From Anaerotruncus colihominis (lineage in GTDB: Bacteria; Bacillota; Clostridia; Oscillospirales; Ruminococcaceae), in NCBI GenBank assembly GCA_025146135.1, contig CP102255.1, positions 1 through 64,000 of the forward strand: 64,000 bases of DNA. Direction: 5' to 3'. The notes beneath the pieces were generated by a model. It was given only the letters and a program-made list of their open reading frames with translations. It was not told the DNA's origin and did not search any database. Of the stretch, positions 10,979-20,012 are shown one piece after another. The translations under genes and the position numbers were made by a program. How positions within the stretch are numbered: position 1 is the first letter of the stretch; every line of letters begins with the position of its first letter.

Positions 10979-12781
10979 TTATTTGTCCTGCGTCCGTTTT
11001 ACCTTTCCAAAATATTTCGTACTGTAAACAATATACTTATCCTGATAACCGGTATCATGCTGGTCAGCGCGCAACCGTTTGTAAGCGTGGCGGTCGATTT
11101 CAACAAGTGAGCTGTCATAGGTCAGTACAGATTCACCCACATTTGAACAGAGGTCGGAGATGCGCTCAATGTTGGAGAGCGCCTCAACATACGGGAAAGC
11201 AGCGTCGACGGTGCATTTTCCACGGCGCAGACGGTCGATATGCTTGTCCTTTAGCATTTGTTCAAGCTCGTCGACAACCTCCTCGAGCGGCGCGATATTG
11301 GCGGCGGCAGTGCGGTTGACATTCTGGAAAGCATCGACCGCAAGATCGAGGATTTCATGGACTGCCTCGCTGATCGTATGCATTTCCTCTGTCGCCTTTT
11401 TGGAAAAAGTCGTCTTTGTATCGACCATGCGGTCGGCGCATTCTGCAATATTCTGTGCGTGGTCTGCAATGCGCTCAAATTCGCCGCATGTGTGCAGCAG
11501 CTCGGATATGCTGCGGTTTTCACTTTCAGACAGCTCGCGTTCGCCAAGCTTGAGCAGATACGTTTCAACACGGTCCTCCAGCTTATCGACAACATCCTCA
11601 TTTTCCTGTATCCGATCGGCTATTTTTTGATCATAGCGATCGAGCAGCGCGACGGAATCAAGAAAATTGGAGCGAGCAAGCAACGCCATCTGTACAACGG
11701 CGCCGCGCACATGCTCAAGCGCAAGGCCGGGAGATACAAGCAGGCGTTCATCAAGCGAGGCTGCGGTGATTTCCTGTTCACCTTGACCTGGCTTATCCTT
11801 CACAATGGTGCAGGCAATCCGTTCGAGAACTCCGACAAACGGTATAAAGAGAATGGTAACGGTGAGATTGAATATCGTATGGAAATTAGCGATCATACCT
11901 TTATCGACCGGCAAATCCCAGAAGGCAAAATGAAGGATAGACTGGAGCGCATAGCCGCAGGTAAAAAACAGGATCGTGCCCAACACATTGAAGGTCACAT
12001 GTACACAGGCGGAACGCTTTGCGTTTTTGGTCGCGCCGATCGAGGCGAGAATAGGGGTGATCGTCGTACCGATATTTTGCCCCATGATGATGGGAAAGGC
12101 CATGCCGAAGGTAATCTGTCCTGTCGAGGAGAGCGCCTGCAAAATACCGATGGACGCCGACGACGACTGGATAAGCGCCGTGACGCCTGCACCGACGAGC
12201 ACACCGAGCAGAGGAATGTTGCCCATCGCAGCAAAGGCCGCGGAAAACTGCGGCAGCTCCGCGAGCGGCTTAACGGACGATTCCATCGTAAACATACCAG
12301 TAAAGAGGATACCGAACCCAATGAAAATAGAGCCTATATCGCGGGCCTTGTTGCGTTTGGCCGTCATAATCAAAAGGATACCGACAATACAGGCCAACGG
12401 CGCAAGCGTTGTCGGCTTGAGAAAGCGGAAAAAAAGGTTGGAGGAATCGAGATCGGACAGGCGCAGGATATGGGCTGTAACCGTGGTACCGATGTTAGCG
12501 CCCATGATCACGCCGATGGCGTTGCGCAGTTTGAGAACCCGTGCATTAACAAGACCTACAACGATAACAGTTGTCGCAGAGGAGGACTGGATGGCAGCGG
12601 TAACAAGCGCGCCGAGCAGCACGCCCTTGATCACCGTATCCGTCAGCTTCTCAAGCGTTCGTTCCAAACGGCCGCCGGAGGTTTTTTCAAGACCGCTGCC
12701 AAGCAGTGTCATACCATAAAGGAACATTGCCAGGCCGCCTAACATACTGATGATCATAAAAATATCCAAGCTGTTCACCAC
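10979..12781 (-). CDS. Na/phosphate cotransporter family protein with C-terminal PhoU domain
   Basis: Inner-membrane NptA/YjbB-type transporter, probably moving phosphate with sodium, of 600 residues. The inverted-repeat transporter core shows two QSSSA motifs (Gln65 and Gln205), each within a hydrophobic repeat, and GANIGTT/GQNIGTT sequences. The last 240 residues are helical and PhoU-like, with conserved EFERIADHAQNIAE and NIERISDLCSNVGE segments. It starts at one of two adjacent GTG codons with a weak RBS, so the start is uncertain. It is monocistronic. Phosphate specificity and direction are inferred from the family; some members export phosphate. Confidence 0.88.
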   Translation of the reverse strand: MVNSLDIFMIISMLGGLAMFLYGMTLLGSGLEKTSGGRLERTLEKLTDTVIKGVLLGALVTAAIQSSSATTVIVVGLVNARVLKLRNAIGVIMGANIGTTVTAHILRLSDLDSSNLFFRFLKPTTLAPLACIVGILLIMTAKRNKARDIGSIFIGFGILFTGMFTMESSVKPLAELPQFSAAFAAMGNIPLLGVLVGAGVTALIQSSSASIGILQALSSTGQITFGMAFPIIMGQNIGTTITPILASIGATKNAKRSACVHVTFNVLGTILFFTCGYALQSILHFAFWDLPVDKGMIANFHTIFNLTVTILFIPFVGVLERIACTIVKDKPGQGEQEITAASLDERLLVSPGLALEHVRGAVVQMALLARSNFLDSVALLDRYDQKIADRIQENEDVVDKLEDRVETYLLKLGERELSESENRSISELLHTCGEFERIADHAQNIAECADRMVDTKTTFSKKATEEMHTISEAVHEILDLAVDAFQNVNRTAAANIAPLEEVVDELEQMLKDKHIDRLRRGKCTVDAAFPYVEALSNIERISDLCSNVGESVLTYDSSLVEIDRHAYKRLRADQHDTGYQDKYIVYSTKYFGKVKRTQDK

Positions 12782-12944
12782 TTCATTTTTCTTGAATTTT
12801 ATACACTTTTTACGCTATATAATTTCATTATATCGGAAACGGGAATGTTTGTATAGTCCCTTTTTTGCCGGTTTGAGTGCCTTTTCCGCCTAAGGCGCGC
12901 ATTTGTATAGATGTCCAAAGCGAGGACAAGCTCTTTTTGATCTA

Positions 12945-12973
12945 TTGTATTTTTTGTCCAATAGCAGTATAAT
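12945..12973 (+). promoter_or_regulatory. Predicted sigma-A promoter for an orphan transcript
   Basis: TTGTAT (12945-12950), a 17-base spacer and TATAAT (12968-12973). No coding gene follows on this strand before a hairpin at 13054-13079. Confidence 0.55.
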
Positions 12974-12979
12974 ATAAAA

Positions 12980-13080
12980 ATAGATCGTCGGCTCCATGCG
13001 CGTCAGGTCTAAATCAATCAAATATACTTTCCCATGGCGGGGACAATTTTGCCAAAATAGTTGCAAAGCAACTATTTTTA
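12980..13080 (+). ncRNA. Candidate small RNA in the Na/Pi transporter-peptidase gap
   Basis: About 100 bases lie between the predicted promoter at 12945-12973 and an AT-rich hairpin terminator (stem AAAATAGTTGC / GCAACTATTTT, 13054-13078, then T). No convincing reading frame or known RNA family is visible. The hairpins could instead serve only the minus-strand peptidase gene. The rest of the 12782-13140 gap holds nothing else I can support. Confidence 0.3.
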
Positions 13081-13105
13081 TAGATTGCACAGCAATCTAT
13101 AAAAA
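13054..13105. terminator. Double hairpin, likely terminator of the M14 peptidase gene
   Basis: Two perfect stems lie side by side: 11 bp at 13054-13078 and 14 bp at 13075-13105 (TTTTTATAGATTGC with its complement, loop ACA). They share the T-run, so only one can form fully at a time. They lie just past the peptidase stop on the minus strand. Confidence 0.6.
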
Positions 13106-13140
13106 TCCTTTATGTGCCGCAGCGGGAAGGCGTTTATGGA

Positions 13141-14043
13141 TTAAAGAAGCGTCGCTATCAAAAGCGTCTCGACCAGACGCGCATAAATTGGTTCAAATTC
13201 CTGAATGGGAAGCGGGTTTTTACCGCGGCCGATTTCGAATGTGAACCCGGGACGCCGCATACAATCAATAAACCAGTCTTTAAACCCGCCATGCGAAGCC
13301 GTTCCCTCCGGCGACGCCAGCCGGTAACCGCATGAGGAAGCGAGGACCTGCGCCATAAGCTGACTTCTGGCGGGCGTATGCGGACCATAGCGGTAATAGA
13401 TTTCTTCTCCCTGGGAATGGAACGCATAGGCAGTACGCGGTCTGAAGGCGGCGCAAAAGTTGACAAGCGCGCGTGTTTCCGGTTCGCTGTGGGGCGTGTG
13501 GCCCCCGTAGCGTGTTGGACCGGGCGCATCAATACCGGCCGCCCGCTCAAGCTTTTTGACCTGTTCAAAACCGGCGTCAAAATTGTGGTTAAGGTCTATT
13601 CCGCGTGCGTTGGCCTGCCAATGCAGCGTGTCGCCGCCGCTCGCTTTTTCTACAAACGCCTGTAAATGGCCCGCTGTGCCGGCGCCGCCAAGTGAAATTT
13701 CCATGCCGTCGGGGTTGAGGCACGGGATGAGTGTAAATGGCCGGTTTTCAAGGGTATGGGTCAGATCAATGTCAGCCAACGGCTCGCATGTTGATATGGC
13801 GCGTGCGGCATCCTCGGCGAAGCGCAGCAGCAGCATGGTTGTCAGCCACTCCATTCCGTGTACGCCGCCGACAAGCAGCGCGCCGCTGCCGCCTTTGCCA
13901 AAACCAAGCGCATAAAGCCCGCGGCCAAGTACGGATTTGCCAATCGGGAAGGCATGTATAAACGGGTATTCATCGCGCAGAGCGCACACTGCCTGCCGGA
14001 TATGCTCAAAGCGGGGCGGCTGTTTGTAAAATCCGTCAAACAT
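13141..14043 (-). CDS. M14-family zinc carboxypeptidase
   Basis: Metallocarboxypeptidase of 300 residues. Zinc ligands are His62 and Glu65 (HGMEW) and His209 (FHSQGEE). The substrate-binding segment ARGIDLNHNF is at 146-155, and the general-base glutamate is Glu270 in FTFEIGRG. There is no signal peptide, so it probably acts in the cytoplasm. Related enzymes trim muropeptides (gamma-D-Glu-meso-DAP) or aspartoacylase-type substrates. Peptidoglycan recycling is a reasonable but unproven guess. It is monocistronic and divergent from the Nudix gene. Confidence 0.88.
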   Translation of the reverse strand: MFDGFYKQPPRFEHIRQAVCALRDEYPFIHAFPIGKSVLGRGLYALGFGKGGSGALLVGGVHGMEWLTTMLLLRFAEDAARAISTCEPLADIDLTHTLENRPFTLIPCLNPDGMEISLGGAGTAGHLQAFVEKASGGDTLHWQANARGIDLNHNFDAGFEQVKKLERAAGIDAPGPTRYGGHTPHSEPETRALVNFCAAFRPRTAYAFHSQGEEIYYRYGPHTPARSQLMAQVLASSCGYRLASPEGTASHGGFKDWFIDCMRRPGFTFEIGRGKNPLPIQEFEPIYARLVETLLIATLL

Positions 14044-14159
14044 ATTGTTTCACCTCTAAGCCCAGTGTATGTGCCAAAACGCTTGTATTATGGCAGTTCG
14101 GCACAAAAAAAGGGGATTTGAGGCGGACATGCAAACTCAGTTCCCGGCAGCAAGGCGGG

Positions 14160-14729
14160 ATGAGCAAGGGGGTTGCCAAATTGGCTCATTATGAAAAAAC
14201 AATCGATTCCAAGGTGATTTATGAGGGAAAAATTCTCACGCTGCGCCGCGACACAGTAGAACTGGAAAATGGAAATCACGCGGCGCGCGAGGTGATTGAT
14301 CATCCGGGCGGCGTGGCGGTTTTGGCTATCGATGAGCATGAGCATATTTTGTTTGTATCACAGTTTCGTTATCCGTTCGGCGGCGTCATGCTCGAATTGC
14401 CGGCCGGCAAGCTGGAGCGCGGGGAGAACCCGCAGGAATGCGGCGTGCGCGAATTATCGGAGGAATGCGGATGCAAGGCGGACTGTTTTGTACCGCTTGC
14501 GAGGATGTATCCAACTTGTGCTTACGATACGGAAATCATACATATTTTTCTAGCGACCGGCCTTCATCAGTCGCGGCAGCATCTTGACGAAGATGAGTTT
14601 TTAACTGTCCGGCGCATTCCTGTGGAAAAAGCGGTGCAGATGGTGCTCGACGGTGAGATTCCAGATGCAAAGACGCAGCTTGGAATTCTTAAATATGACG
14701 CCCTGCGCCGGCGTGGCAATCAAAACTGA
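14160..14729 (+). CDS. Nudix hydrolase, ADP-ribose pyrophosphatase type
   Basis: Hydrolyses nucleoside diphosphates linked to another group, most likely ADP-ribose. The Nudix box is intact at residues 83-105 from this start (Gly83, Glu89, then RELSEECG), preceded by the proline-rich SQFRYPFGG segment typical of ADP-ribose pyrophosphatases. The start is uncertain: ATG 14160 gives 189 residues, while TTG 14181, 8 bases after GGGGG, is also plausible. A perfect hairpin follows the stop. Confidence 0.88.
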   Translation: MSKGVAKLAHYEKTIDSKVIYEGKILTLRRDTVELENGNHAAREVIDHPGGVAVLAIDEHEHILFVSQFRYPFGGVMLELPAGKLERGENPQECGVRELSEECGCKADCFVPLARMYPTCAYDTEIIHIFLATGLHQSRQHLDEDEFLTVRRIPVEKAVQMVLDGEIPDAKTQLGILKYDALRRRGNQN

Positions 14730-14743
14730 AAACAAGGCCTTAA

Positions 14744-14781
14744 AATTGGCCATGCCGGTTTTGTAACCGGCATGGCCAATT
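14744..14781 (+). terminator. Strong hairpin after the Nudix gene
   Basis: Inverted repeat AATTGGCCATGCCGG with its complement around a short T-rich loop. It lacks a long T-run, so it may stabilise the mRNA 3' end as much as terminate. The rest of the gap to 14985 shows no gene. Confidence 0.6.
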
Positions 14782-14985
14782 CGCTTCTGTAAAAATAGTA
14801 GAGAAGTGCCTGAAAATGAATCATTCAGCGCACTCTATATAGGAAAACATTATAACTTGGAAATTTATACCGATTATCCAAAGTAGTAATTTTTCATTTT
14901 CTGCACACACTAACACCGAAGTAACCATGTTATTTCAAGCTGTATTTCTTGGTTTCCCAGTTTAATTGTGAAAGGAAGAAATCCA

Positions 14986-15990
14986 ATGAAAGCTATCAAA
15001 GCGATTTTCGCGGCGGCTTTGACGCTTGCGCTGGTCGTTTCCATGGCCGCATGTACGTCCCGCAATCAGGATAATATGCAGTCGTCGAGCGTTGCGCATT
15101 CGTCGTCGGCCGCGTCTGTGGCTCCGTCCACACCGTCGACGCCGTCTACCCCGTCCACACCGAATTCTGCGGCTTCGCATGGCCTTGCCTCCGATCTTGG
15201 AGATGTGGCGAGCGACATCCGTTCCGGCGTGGCCAGTATGGTAACGCCGACCATGAGCACCGATTTTGACAAAATCGGTGCTCTGGGCGGCAGCCAGATC
15301 AAGTGGGGGCCAGGCGTGCAGGTAGACGAGGCAAACCGGACGATCGCTCCGATCGGCTTGCAGGAGCAATATGGAGAATACAGCGCCTGGTTTATTGCGC
15401 CGGACGACTGTGGCAAATTTTACTTAACGTTTGATGAAGGCTATGAAAACGGTTATACAGAGGAAATCCTCGATGTGCTCAAGGAGAAAAATTGCAGCGC
15501 CGTCTTTTTTGTGACGCTGCCGTATGTGCAGTCGTGTCCTGAGCTTGTGCAGCGCATGATCGACGAAGGCCATGTTGTGGGCAACCACACAAGCCATCAC
15601 TGGAATCCAACGTCCAAATCGATTGATGATGCGGCCGAGGATATCCGCGAGCTTCACAACTATGTGCTGGAAAACTTCGGCTACGAGATGACGCTCTATC
15701 GTCCGCCCGAAGGCGCCTTCAGCGAACAGACGCTCGCGATGGCGCAGAGCCTTGGCTATACGACTTGTCTGTGGAGTTTTGCTTATAAGGATTATGATCC
15801 TAACGATCAGCGTGGCCATGACGAGGCGCTCGCCTATACGGAAAAGTTTATCCATGAAGGAGCGATTTATTTACTGCATGCAGTCAGCAGTGACAATGCT
15901 TCTATCCTTGGAGAATTGATCGACGCCGTGCGCGCAAAGGGGTTGGAAGTTTCAAAGTGGGACCTGCCCTATTGCCCGCCAAAATCGTAA
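14986..15990 (+). CDS. Lipoprotein polysaccharide deacetylase, PdaA-like
   Basis: Secreted NodB-family carbohydrate esterase. A lipoprotein signal ends at SMAAC (Cys23), so it is anchored outside the membrane. A Ser/Thr/Pro spacer (about 33-64) carries four STP repeats. The catalytic domain has TFDEGYENGY (148-157) and the metal site HTSHH (His201, His205), then YRPPEGAFSEQT. These match delta-lactam-forming muramic deacetylases of the PdaA group, needed for spore cortex modification. GAAAGGAAG precedes the ATG. The 334 residues include the extra linker. Confidence 0.88.
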   Translation: MKAIKAIFAAALTLALVVSMAACTSRNQDNMQSSSVAHSSSAASVAPSTPSTPSTPSTPNSAASHGLASDLGDVASDIRSGVASMVTPTMSTDFDKIGALGGSQIKWGPGVQVDEANRTIAPIGLQEQYGEYSAWFIAPDDCGKFYLTFDEGYENGYTEEILDVLKEKNCSAVFFVTLPYVQSCPELVQRMIDEGHVVGNHTSHHWNPTSKSIDDAAEDIRELHNYVLENFGYEMTLYRPPEGAFSEQTLAMAQSLGYTTCLWSFAYKDYDPNDQRGHDEALAYTEKFIHEGAIYLLHAVSSDNASILGELIDAVRAKGLEVSKWDLPYCPPKS

Positions 15991-16119
15991 GGCGCCCGGC
16001 GCATCAGCCATAAACGAAGATAAAGAAACGCTCCGTATCGGCCGGCAGACGGCGGTACAGGGCGTTTTGGCGTTAGAATGGACGGAGGGAAAAACAGAGC
16101 GGCGTTCTCCCAAAACGGT

Positions 16120-16330
16120 GAAAGCTTGCAGGAGATCGCGCCAGCCGCGCGGCGTCTGGCACGCCTCCTGCTGGCGGAAGACCCTGCGTCTGAACAGGCT
16201 CTTGCGGCCTGAGGGCCGCGCTATTATGAGGGCTGCGGCCCGGGGAAAGGGCGCTGCCCTCGAAAAAAGGCAAGACCCGCGAGGGGCCTTGCCTTTTTTC
16301 TCACCCGCCGCCTTTTGAAAAAGGCGGGCG
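16120..16330. repeat. Family B intergenic repeat, copy 1
   Basis: About 200 bp that is largely the same as 32945-33165: shared blocks include GCGCCAGCCGCGCGGCGTCT, TGAGGGCTGCGGCCC and a terminator-like hairpin (16263-16299). It fills the convergent gap between the deacetylase and metQ. No gene is supported in 15991-16419. Confidence 0.75.
16263..16299. terminator. Bidirectional terminator inside family B copy 1
   Basis: AAAAAAGGCAAG, a GC loop and CTTGCCTTTTTT form a stem flanked by A and T runs. It can serve both convergent neighbours. Confidence 0.75.
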
Positions 16331-16351
16331 AAAACTTTTGTTTGCGAAGCG

Positions 16352-16418
16352 CCAAGCCTTCTGTTTGCGGCGCAGCCGGCTAAAGTTTTTTGCCAAGCTT
16401 TTTTCAAAAAAGCGAAAG
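16352..16418 (+). repeat. Family A hairpin repeat at the metQ 3' end
   Basis: The core GCGGCGCAGCCGGCTAAAG is followed by the hairpin GCTTTTTTCAAAAAAGC. The hairpin side abuts the metQ stop codon. Confidence 0.75.
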
Positions 16419-16419
16419 C

Positions 16420-17358
16420 TTAGAAAACGGGGATTACGGTGCCATTGTATTTTTCATTGATGAAGGCGGCTGTCTCGTCGCTCTGAAGCGCGGCGATCAG
16501 CTTTTGGATTTCGGGACGGCTCTCGTCGCCGGCGCGAACTGCCACAACATTGGCAAATTCCTGCGCGGCCTCGGAATCCTTGTCCTCAGTCGTCAGCACC
16601 TGGCCGGCAAGACCGGCACCAAGCGCATAGTTGCCGTTGATAACAGCCAAATCAACGTCAGGCAGCACGTTGGGAACCTGGGCGGCCTCAATTTCCTCAA
16701 ACTTGATATTTTTGGTGTTTTCCGTAATATCGAGCGGCGTAGCGGCCAGCCCGACACCGTCGGCCAGCTTGATCAGCCCGAGCTTTTCAAGCAGCAGAAG
16801 CGCGCGGGCTTCGTTGGTGGCGTCGTTGGGGACCGCAATGGTCGCGCCGTCGGCCAGGGCTTCGATAGAAGCCGTCTTGCCCGGATAGACGCCGAGCGGC
16901 TCAAAATGAATTGCACCGGCGGAGATAAGATCCGTGCCGTTTTTCTCGTTGAAATCAGCCAGATACGGATAATGCTGGAAGTAGTTGGCGTCGATGTCGC
17001 CTTCGTCAAGCGCCATGTTGGGGATGACGTAATCCGTAAATTCGACAATCTCAAGATTTACGCCCTCGGCGGCCAAAGCCGGTTTGATGCTCTCAAGGAT
17101 TTCGGCATGCGGCGCCGGGGACGCGCCGACCTTGATCGTGACGGCGTCGGCAGGAACGGCGGAAGCATCCGCCGCCGCTTCGGAGGACGCGACGGTGGCA
17201 GAGGCGGCAGCGTCAACGGAGGCGGTTGCTTCGGCCGTGGACGGCGCCGGGGCGGGCGCGGACGAGGAAGCAGGCGCGGCGGACCCGCCGCAGGCAGCCA
17301 GAGAGAACGCGCAGGTCAGGGCCAGCGCGGACACGAACAGTTGTTTGATCGATTTCAT
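16420..17358 (-). CDS. metQ: Methionine ABC transporter substrate-binding lipoprotein
   Basis: Extracellular binding protein of the D/L-methionine importer, family NLPA/MetQ. The lipoprotein signal ends at FSLAAC, followed by a long Ala/Ser-rich linker. The mature domain contains KVGASPAPHAEILESIKPAL and LYPYLADFNEKNG-like MetQ segments. ATG 17358 has AAAAGGAG upstream; a farther in-frame start is less likely. It is the third gene of metN-metI-metQ, about 75 bases after metI. The whole operon lies behind a Met T-box, which supports methionine as the ligand. The 312 residues are slightly long because of the linker. Confidence 0.92.
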   Translation of the reverse strand: MKSIKQLFVSALALTCAFSLAACGGSAAPASSSAPAPAPSTAEATASVDAAASATVASSEAAADASAVPADAVTIKVGASPAPHAEILESIKPALAAEGVNLEIVEFTDYVIPNMALDEGDIDANYFQHYPYLADFNEKNGTDLISAGAIHFEPLGVYPGKTASIEALADGATIAVPNDATNEARALLLLEKLGLIKLADGVGLAATPLDITENTKNIKFEEIEAAQVPNVLPDVDLAVINGNYALGAGLAGQVLTTEDKDSEAAQEFANVVAVRAGDESRPEIQKLIAALQSDETAAFINEKYNGTVIPVF

Positions 17359-17433
17359 ATGTTTGAGACTCCTTTTAATCAAAAGATTTCTATCATACCG
17401 GAAGCGGCCGCATTCCGGCGATGGATGAATGAA

Positions 17434-18102
17434 TCAGCGGTTGCGCTTATCGACGCGCGCCGCAAGGTGGTCGAAGATGATTTGTATCAGGCAGACGATG
17501 ACAATCAGCAGAATGATTGTCAGGATCATAACCTTCGGCTCATAGCGGTGAAAGCCATAGCGCATCGCGATATCGCCAAGCCCGCCCGCGCCGGCCGCGC
17601 CGGCCATCGCGGAATAGCCGATCAGTGTGATGGTGGTGATCGACAGACCGCGGATCAGGGAGGGCAGCGACTCCGGGAGCATCACGCGCAGGATGATCTG
17701 ACCATTGGTCGCGCCCATACACTTGGCCGCCTCCACAACGCCATTGTCAATTTCCGACAGCGAGCTTTCCACCAGGCGCGCAACAAACGGCGCGGCTGCG
17801 ATGGTCAGCGGCACGCAGGCGGCGGCTGTACCGATGATCTTGCCCATGATCAGCCTTGTAAACGGAAAGAGCGCCACCATCAGGATAATAAACGGCAGAG
17901 AACGCAGGATGTTGACGATCCAGCCGAAAACGGAATTGAATACACGGTTTTCCATAATGCCGCCGCGGTCGGTCACGCGCAGCAGCACACCCATCGGCAG
18001 GCCGAGTATGTAGGCGCAGACGGTTGAACCGAGCACCATGACAAGCGTTGCGCCGGTGCCCTCCAGCAGCATGGGACCGTATCGCTGCAAAAGCTCCATC
18101 AT
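17434..18102 (-). CDS. metI: Methionine ABC transporter permease
   Basis: Membrane subunit of the methionine importer, 222 residues with about five hydrophobic helices. The EAA-type cytoplasmic loop is visible as [23 protein letters not shown]. The segment [16 protein letters not shown] is typical of MetI. Its ATG overlaps the metN stop (ATGA), so translation is coupled. Confidence 0.94.
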   Translation of the reverse strand: MMELLQRYGPMLLEGTGATLVMVLGSTVCAYILGLPMGVLLRVTDRGGIMENRVFNSVFGWIVNILRSLPFIILMVALFPFTRLIMGKIIGTAAACVPLTIAAAPFVARLVESSLSEIDNGVVEAAKCMGATNGQIILRVMLPESLPSLIRGLSITTITLIGYSAMAGAAGAGGLGDIAMRYGFHRYEPKVMILTIILLIVIVCLIQIIFDHLAARVDKRNR

Positions 18103-18845
18103 TCTTTCATCACCTCATATCCAAGAAGCTGCTTTGTCATATCGTGTTTAGGGTTCTTGAAAATCTCTGCGGTGTCGCCCCATTCGACGAATTCAGAGGC
18201 GTCAATCACAGCGACCTTGTTGCAGATGGCCCGCACAACGGCAATTTCATGTGTGATAATAACGATCGTAACATTCAGCTTGCGGTTGATATCATGCAGA
18301 AGCTCCAGGATGTTTTTTGTCGTGAGGGAATCGAGCGCGGAAGTGGGTTCGTCGCACAGAAGCACCTCCGGGCTTGTTGCGAGCGCGCGCGCAATGGCGA
18401 CGCGCTGCTTCTGACCGCCGGAAAGCTGCGATGGATAGCTGTCGCCGCGGTCGGCCAGGCCGATCAGGTCAAGAAGCTCCTTGACGCGCCGGTCGATGTC
18501 GGCTTTGGCGGCGTGTTCGAGCGTGAGCGGAAAGGCAATATTTTGATGTACCGTGCGCTGCATCAGCAGGTTATAGCCCTGAAAAACAACGCCCATTTTG
18601 CGGCGCGTTTCGATTAAACGCGTGCCTGAAAGCGACGCAAGATCGGTTCCGTCGAGCGTGATGGAACCGCTGGTCGGCGTTTCCAGTGTGGACAGACAGC
18701 GCAGAAGCGTCGATTTGCCGGCGCCGCTCATGCCGATGATGCCGAAGATATCGCCTCTGCCAATCTCAAGGTTGACGCCGCGAAGCGCCACCACCTCTCC
18801 TGACTTATCGTTAAATATTTTTGATACGTCGCTGATTTTTATCAA
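18099..18845 (-). CDS. metN: Methionine ABC transporter ATP-binding protein, short form
   Basis: ATPase of the methionine importer. Walker A is GMSGAGKST at residues 38-46 from the chosen start; the signature LSGGQKQR and Walker [13 protein letters not shown] follow. TTG 18845 was chosen because GGAGG lies at the right distance and the protein then begins [11 protein letters not shown]. The product is only 248 residues. Many MetN proteins are about 340 residues and carry a C-terminal methionine-sensing NIL domain, which is missing here, so feedback inhibition by that domain is not expected. The Met T-box lies directly upstream. Confidence 0.93.
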   Translation of the reverse strand: MIKISDVSKIFNDKSGEVVALRGVNLEIGRGDIFGIIGMSGAGKSTLLRCLSTLETPTSGSITLDGTDLASLSGTRLIETRRKMGVVFQGYNLLMQRTVHQNIAFPLTLEHAAKADIDRRVKELLDLIGLADRGDSYPSQLSGGQKQRVAIARALATSPEVLLCDEPTSALDSLTTKNILELLHDINRKLNVTIVIITHEIAVVRAICNKVAVIDASEFVEWGDTAEIFKNPKHDMTKQLLGYEVMKE

Positions 18846-18888
18846 AGCAATCCCTCCAACATCCCGCTCGCATCGCGGCAGGAACAAC

Positions 18889-19185
18889 AAAAAAGCCCTC
18901 GTTCCCGGACAAATTGTCCAGGGACGAGAGCGCCGCTTCGTGGTACCACCCTGCTTCGCCGCCGCATTTAAGCGGCAGCCTCACCGGCGTCCGGCTCGAT
19001 ACCGACCGCCTGTCGCTTTAACGGGCGAACCCGCCGCGGACTAAAAGCTTTCGCCCGCGGGACTCCAAGACCATGTTCGGCTGTGTTTCCCGCGCCTCTT
19101 TTCACCAACCGAGGCTCTCTGCTGCGGTTCCGACAGCCTACTCTTCTTTTCAGCGTCTTTCACAGTTTTTTGCAAACCTTTTTGT
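18889..19185 (-). ncRNA. T-box leader, methionine-specific, upstream of metNIQ
   Basis: On the minus strand the leader contains the T-box antiterminator sequence AGGGTGGTACCACG (about 18938-18951), whose TGGT can pair with an ACCA tRNA end. A terminator stem follows at 18889-18932 (GTCCCTGGACAA with its complement, then T-run). The Stem I region has the AGTA motif near 19140. The specifier-loop context GAAC-ATG-GTC places ATG (Met) at 19072-19074. It senses uncharged tRNA-Met and allows metNIQ transcription when methionine is short. Exact ends are approximate. Confidence 0.9.
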
Positions 19186-19192
19186 AGTTGCT

Positions 19193-19220
19193 ATTATACT
19201 GCTTTTTTACGTTTCGTCAA
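19193..19220 (-). promoter_or_regulatory. Promoter of the T-box/metNIQ transcript
   Basis: Minus-strand TTGACG (19215-19220), 16-base spacer, TATAAT (19193-19198), just upstream of the T-box Stem I. Confidence 0.75.
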
Positions 19221-19316
19221 GAGGAAAAAGCTGTTTTCGTTGTAATTCCCATATGGGTATGATAAAATGGGCTTATTAGCGGTCATTTTGTAAAAAGGAA
19301 GCAAGGGGGGGTTTAA

Positions 19317-19820
19317 ATGTCTGACCGCAGCGCGGCGCTCGCCCGGCTCGACGCGCTCGGCGTCGCCTATGAGCTGACGGAGCACCCGGCCGTTTTTACC
19401 ATCGAGGATATGGAGCAGTTGGGGCTGACCGGCAGCGGGACGGTTTGTAAAAATTTATTCCTGCGCGACGCCAAAGGCCGCCGTCATTTTTTGGTTGTGA
19501 TCCCGGGGAATTGCCGCGCCGATCTTAAATCGATTGAAACGCAGCTCGGCTCGACAAGACTGAGCTTTGCGTCCGCGGAGCGCCTGCAAAGATATCTGGG
19601 GCTGATCGGTGGAGAGGTGACGCCGCTCGGTATTATCAACGATCCGGACGCCGCCGTCGAAGTTGTATTCGACCGGTCGCTTGAAGGAAATCCGCGTGTG
19701 GGCGTCCATCCGAACGACAACACCGCGACGGTCTGGCTGGCGTTCGATGATCTTTTGCGCATTGTCAGGGACAATGGAAACACGGTGCACTTTATCACAC
19801 TGGAAACAGCCCTCACATGA
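19317..19820 (+). CDS. Prolyl-tRNA deacylase-like editing protein (ProX/YbaK family)
   Basis: A 167-residue member of the YbaK/ProX aminoacyl-tRNA deacylase superfamily, which hydrolyses mischarged Ala-tRNA-Pro in trans. Family marks include ALGVAYELTEHPAVFTIEDM at the start, CKNLFLRDAKGRRHFLVV, and the glycine-rich LGLIGGEVTPLGI. The AGCAAGGGGGGG run before the ATG is a strong RBS. It stands alone, divergent from the met leader. Confidence 0.88.
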   Translation: MSDRSAALARLDALGVAYELTEHPAVFTIEDMEQLGLTGSGTVCKNLFLRDAKGRRHFLVVIPGNCRADLKSIETQLGSTRLSFASAERLQRYLGLIGGEVTPLGIINDPDAAVEVVFDRSLEGNPRVGVHPNDNTATVWLAFDDLLRIVRDNGNTVHFITLETALT

Positions 19821-20012
19821 CTTGGGGGCTTGTTTGAAAAATCAAAATACTCGTTTTTCTAGAAAACAGCGGCGAATGCTGTGTTAAAAAGCCTGGGAAT
19901 CCGAAAGGATTCCTGCGTTTTGGCCATGCGCCCGCCTGCTGTCTGCGAAAGATCAGGCTATTCTCTATTTTCTAACAAGCCCTGGGCCTGCGGGCCGGAA
20001 AGGGGAATGCAT

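Noticed and set aside
11258..12742. 494-codon open frame on the plus strand
   Set aside because: It lies entirely antisense to the Na/Pi transporter, whose protein has clear family motifs. The antisense product is rich in Arg/Gly/Asp with no recognisable domain, as expected of a shadow frame in GC-rich DNA.
16390..18027. 545-codon open frame on the plus strand
   Set aside because: It is antisense to metQ and metI and starts in a repeat. The glycine/arginine-rich, low-complexity translation is typical of shadow frames.
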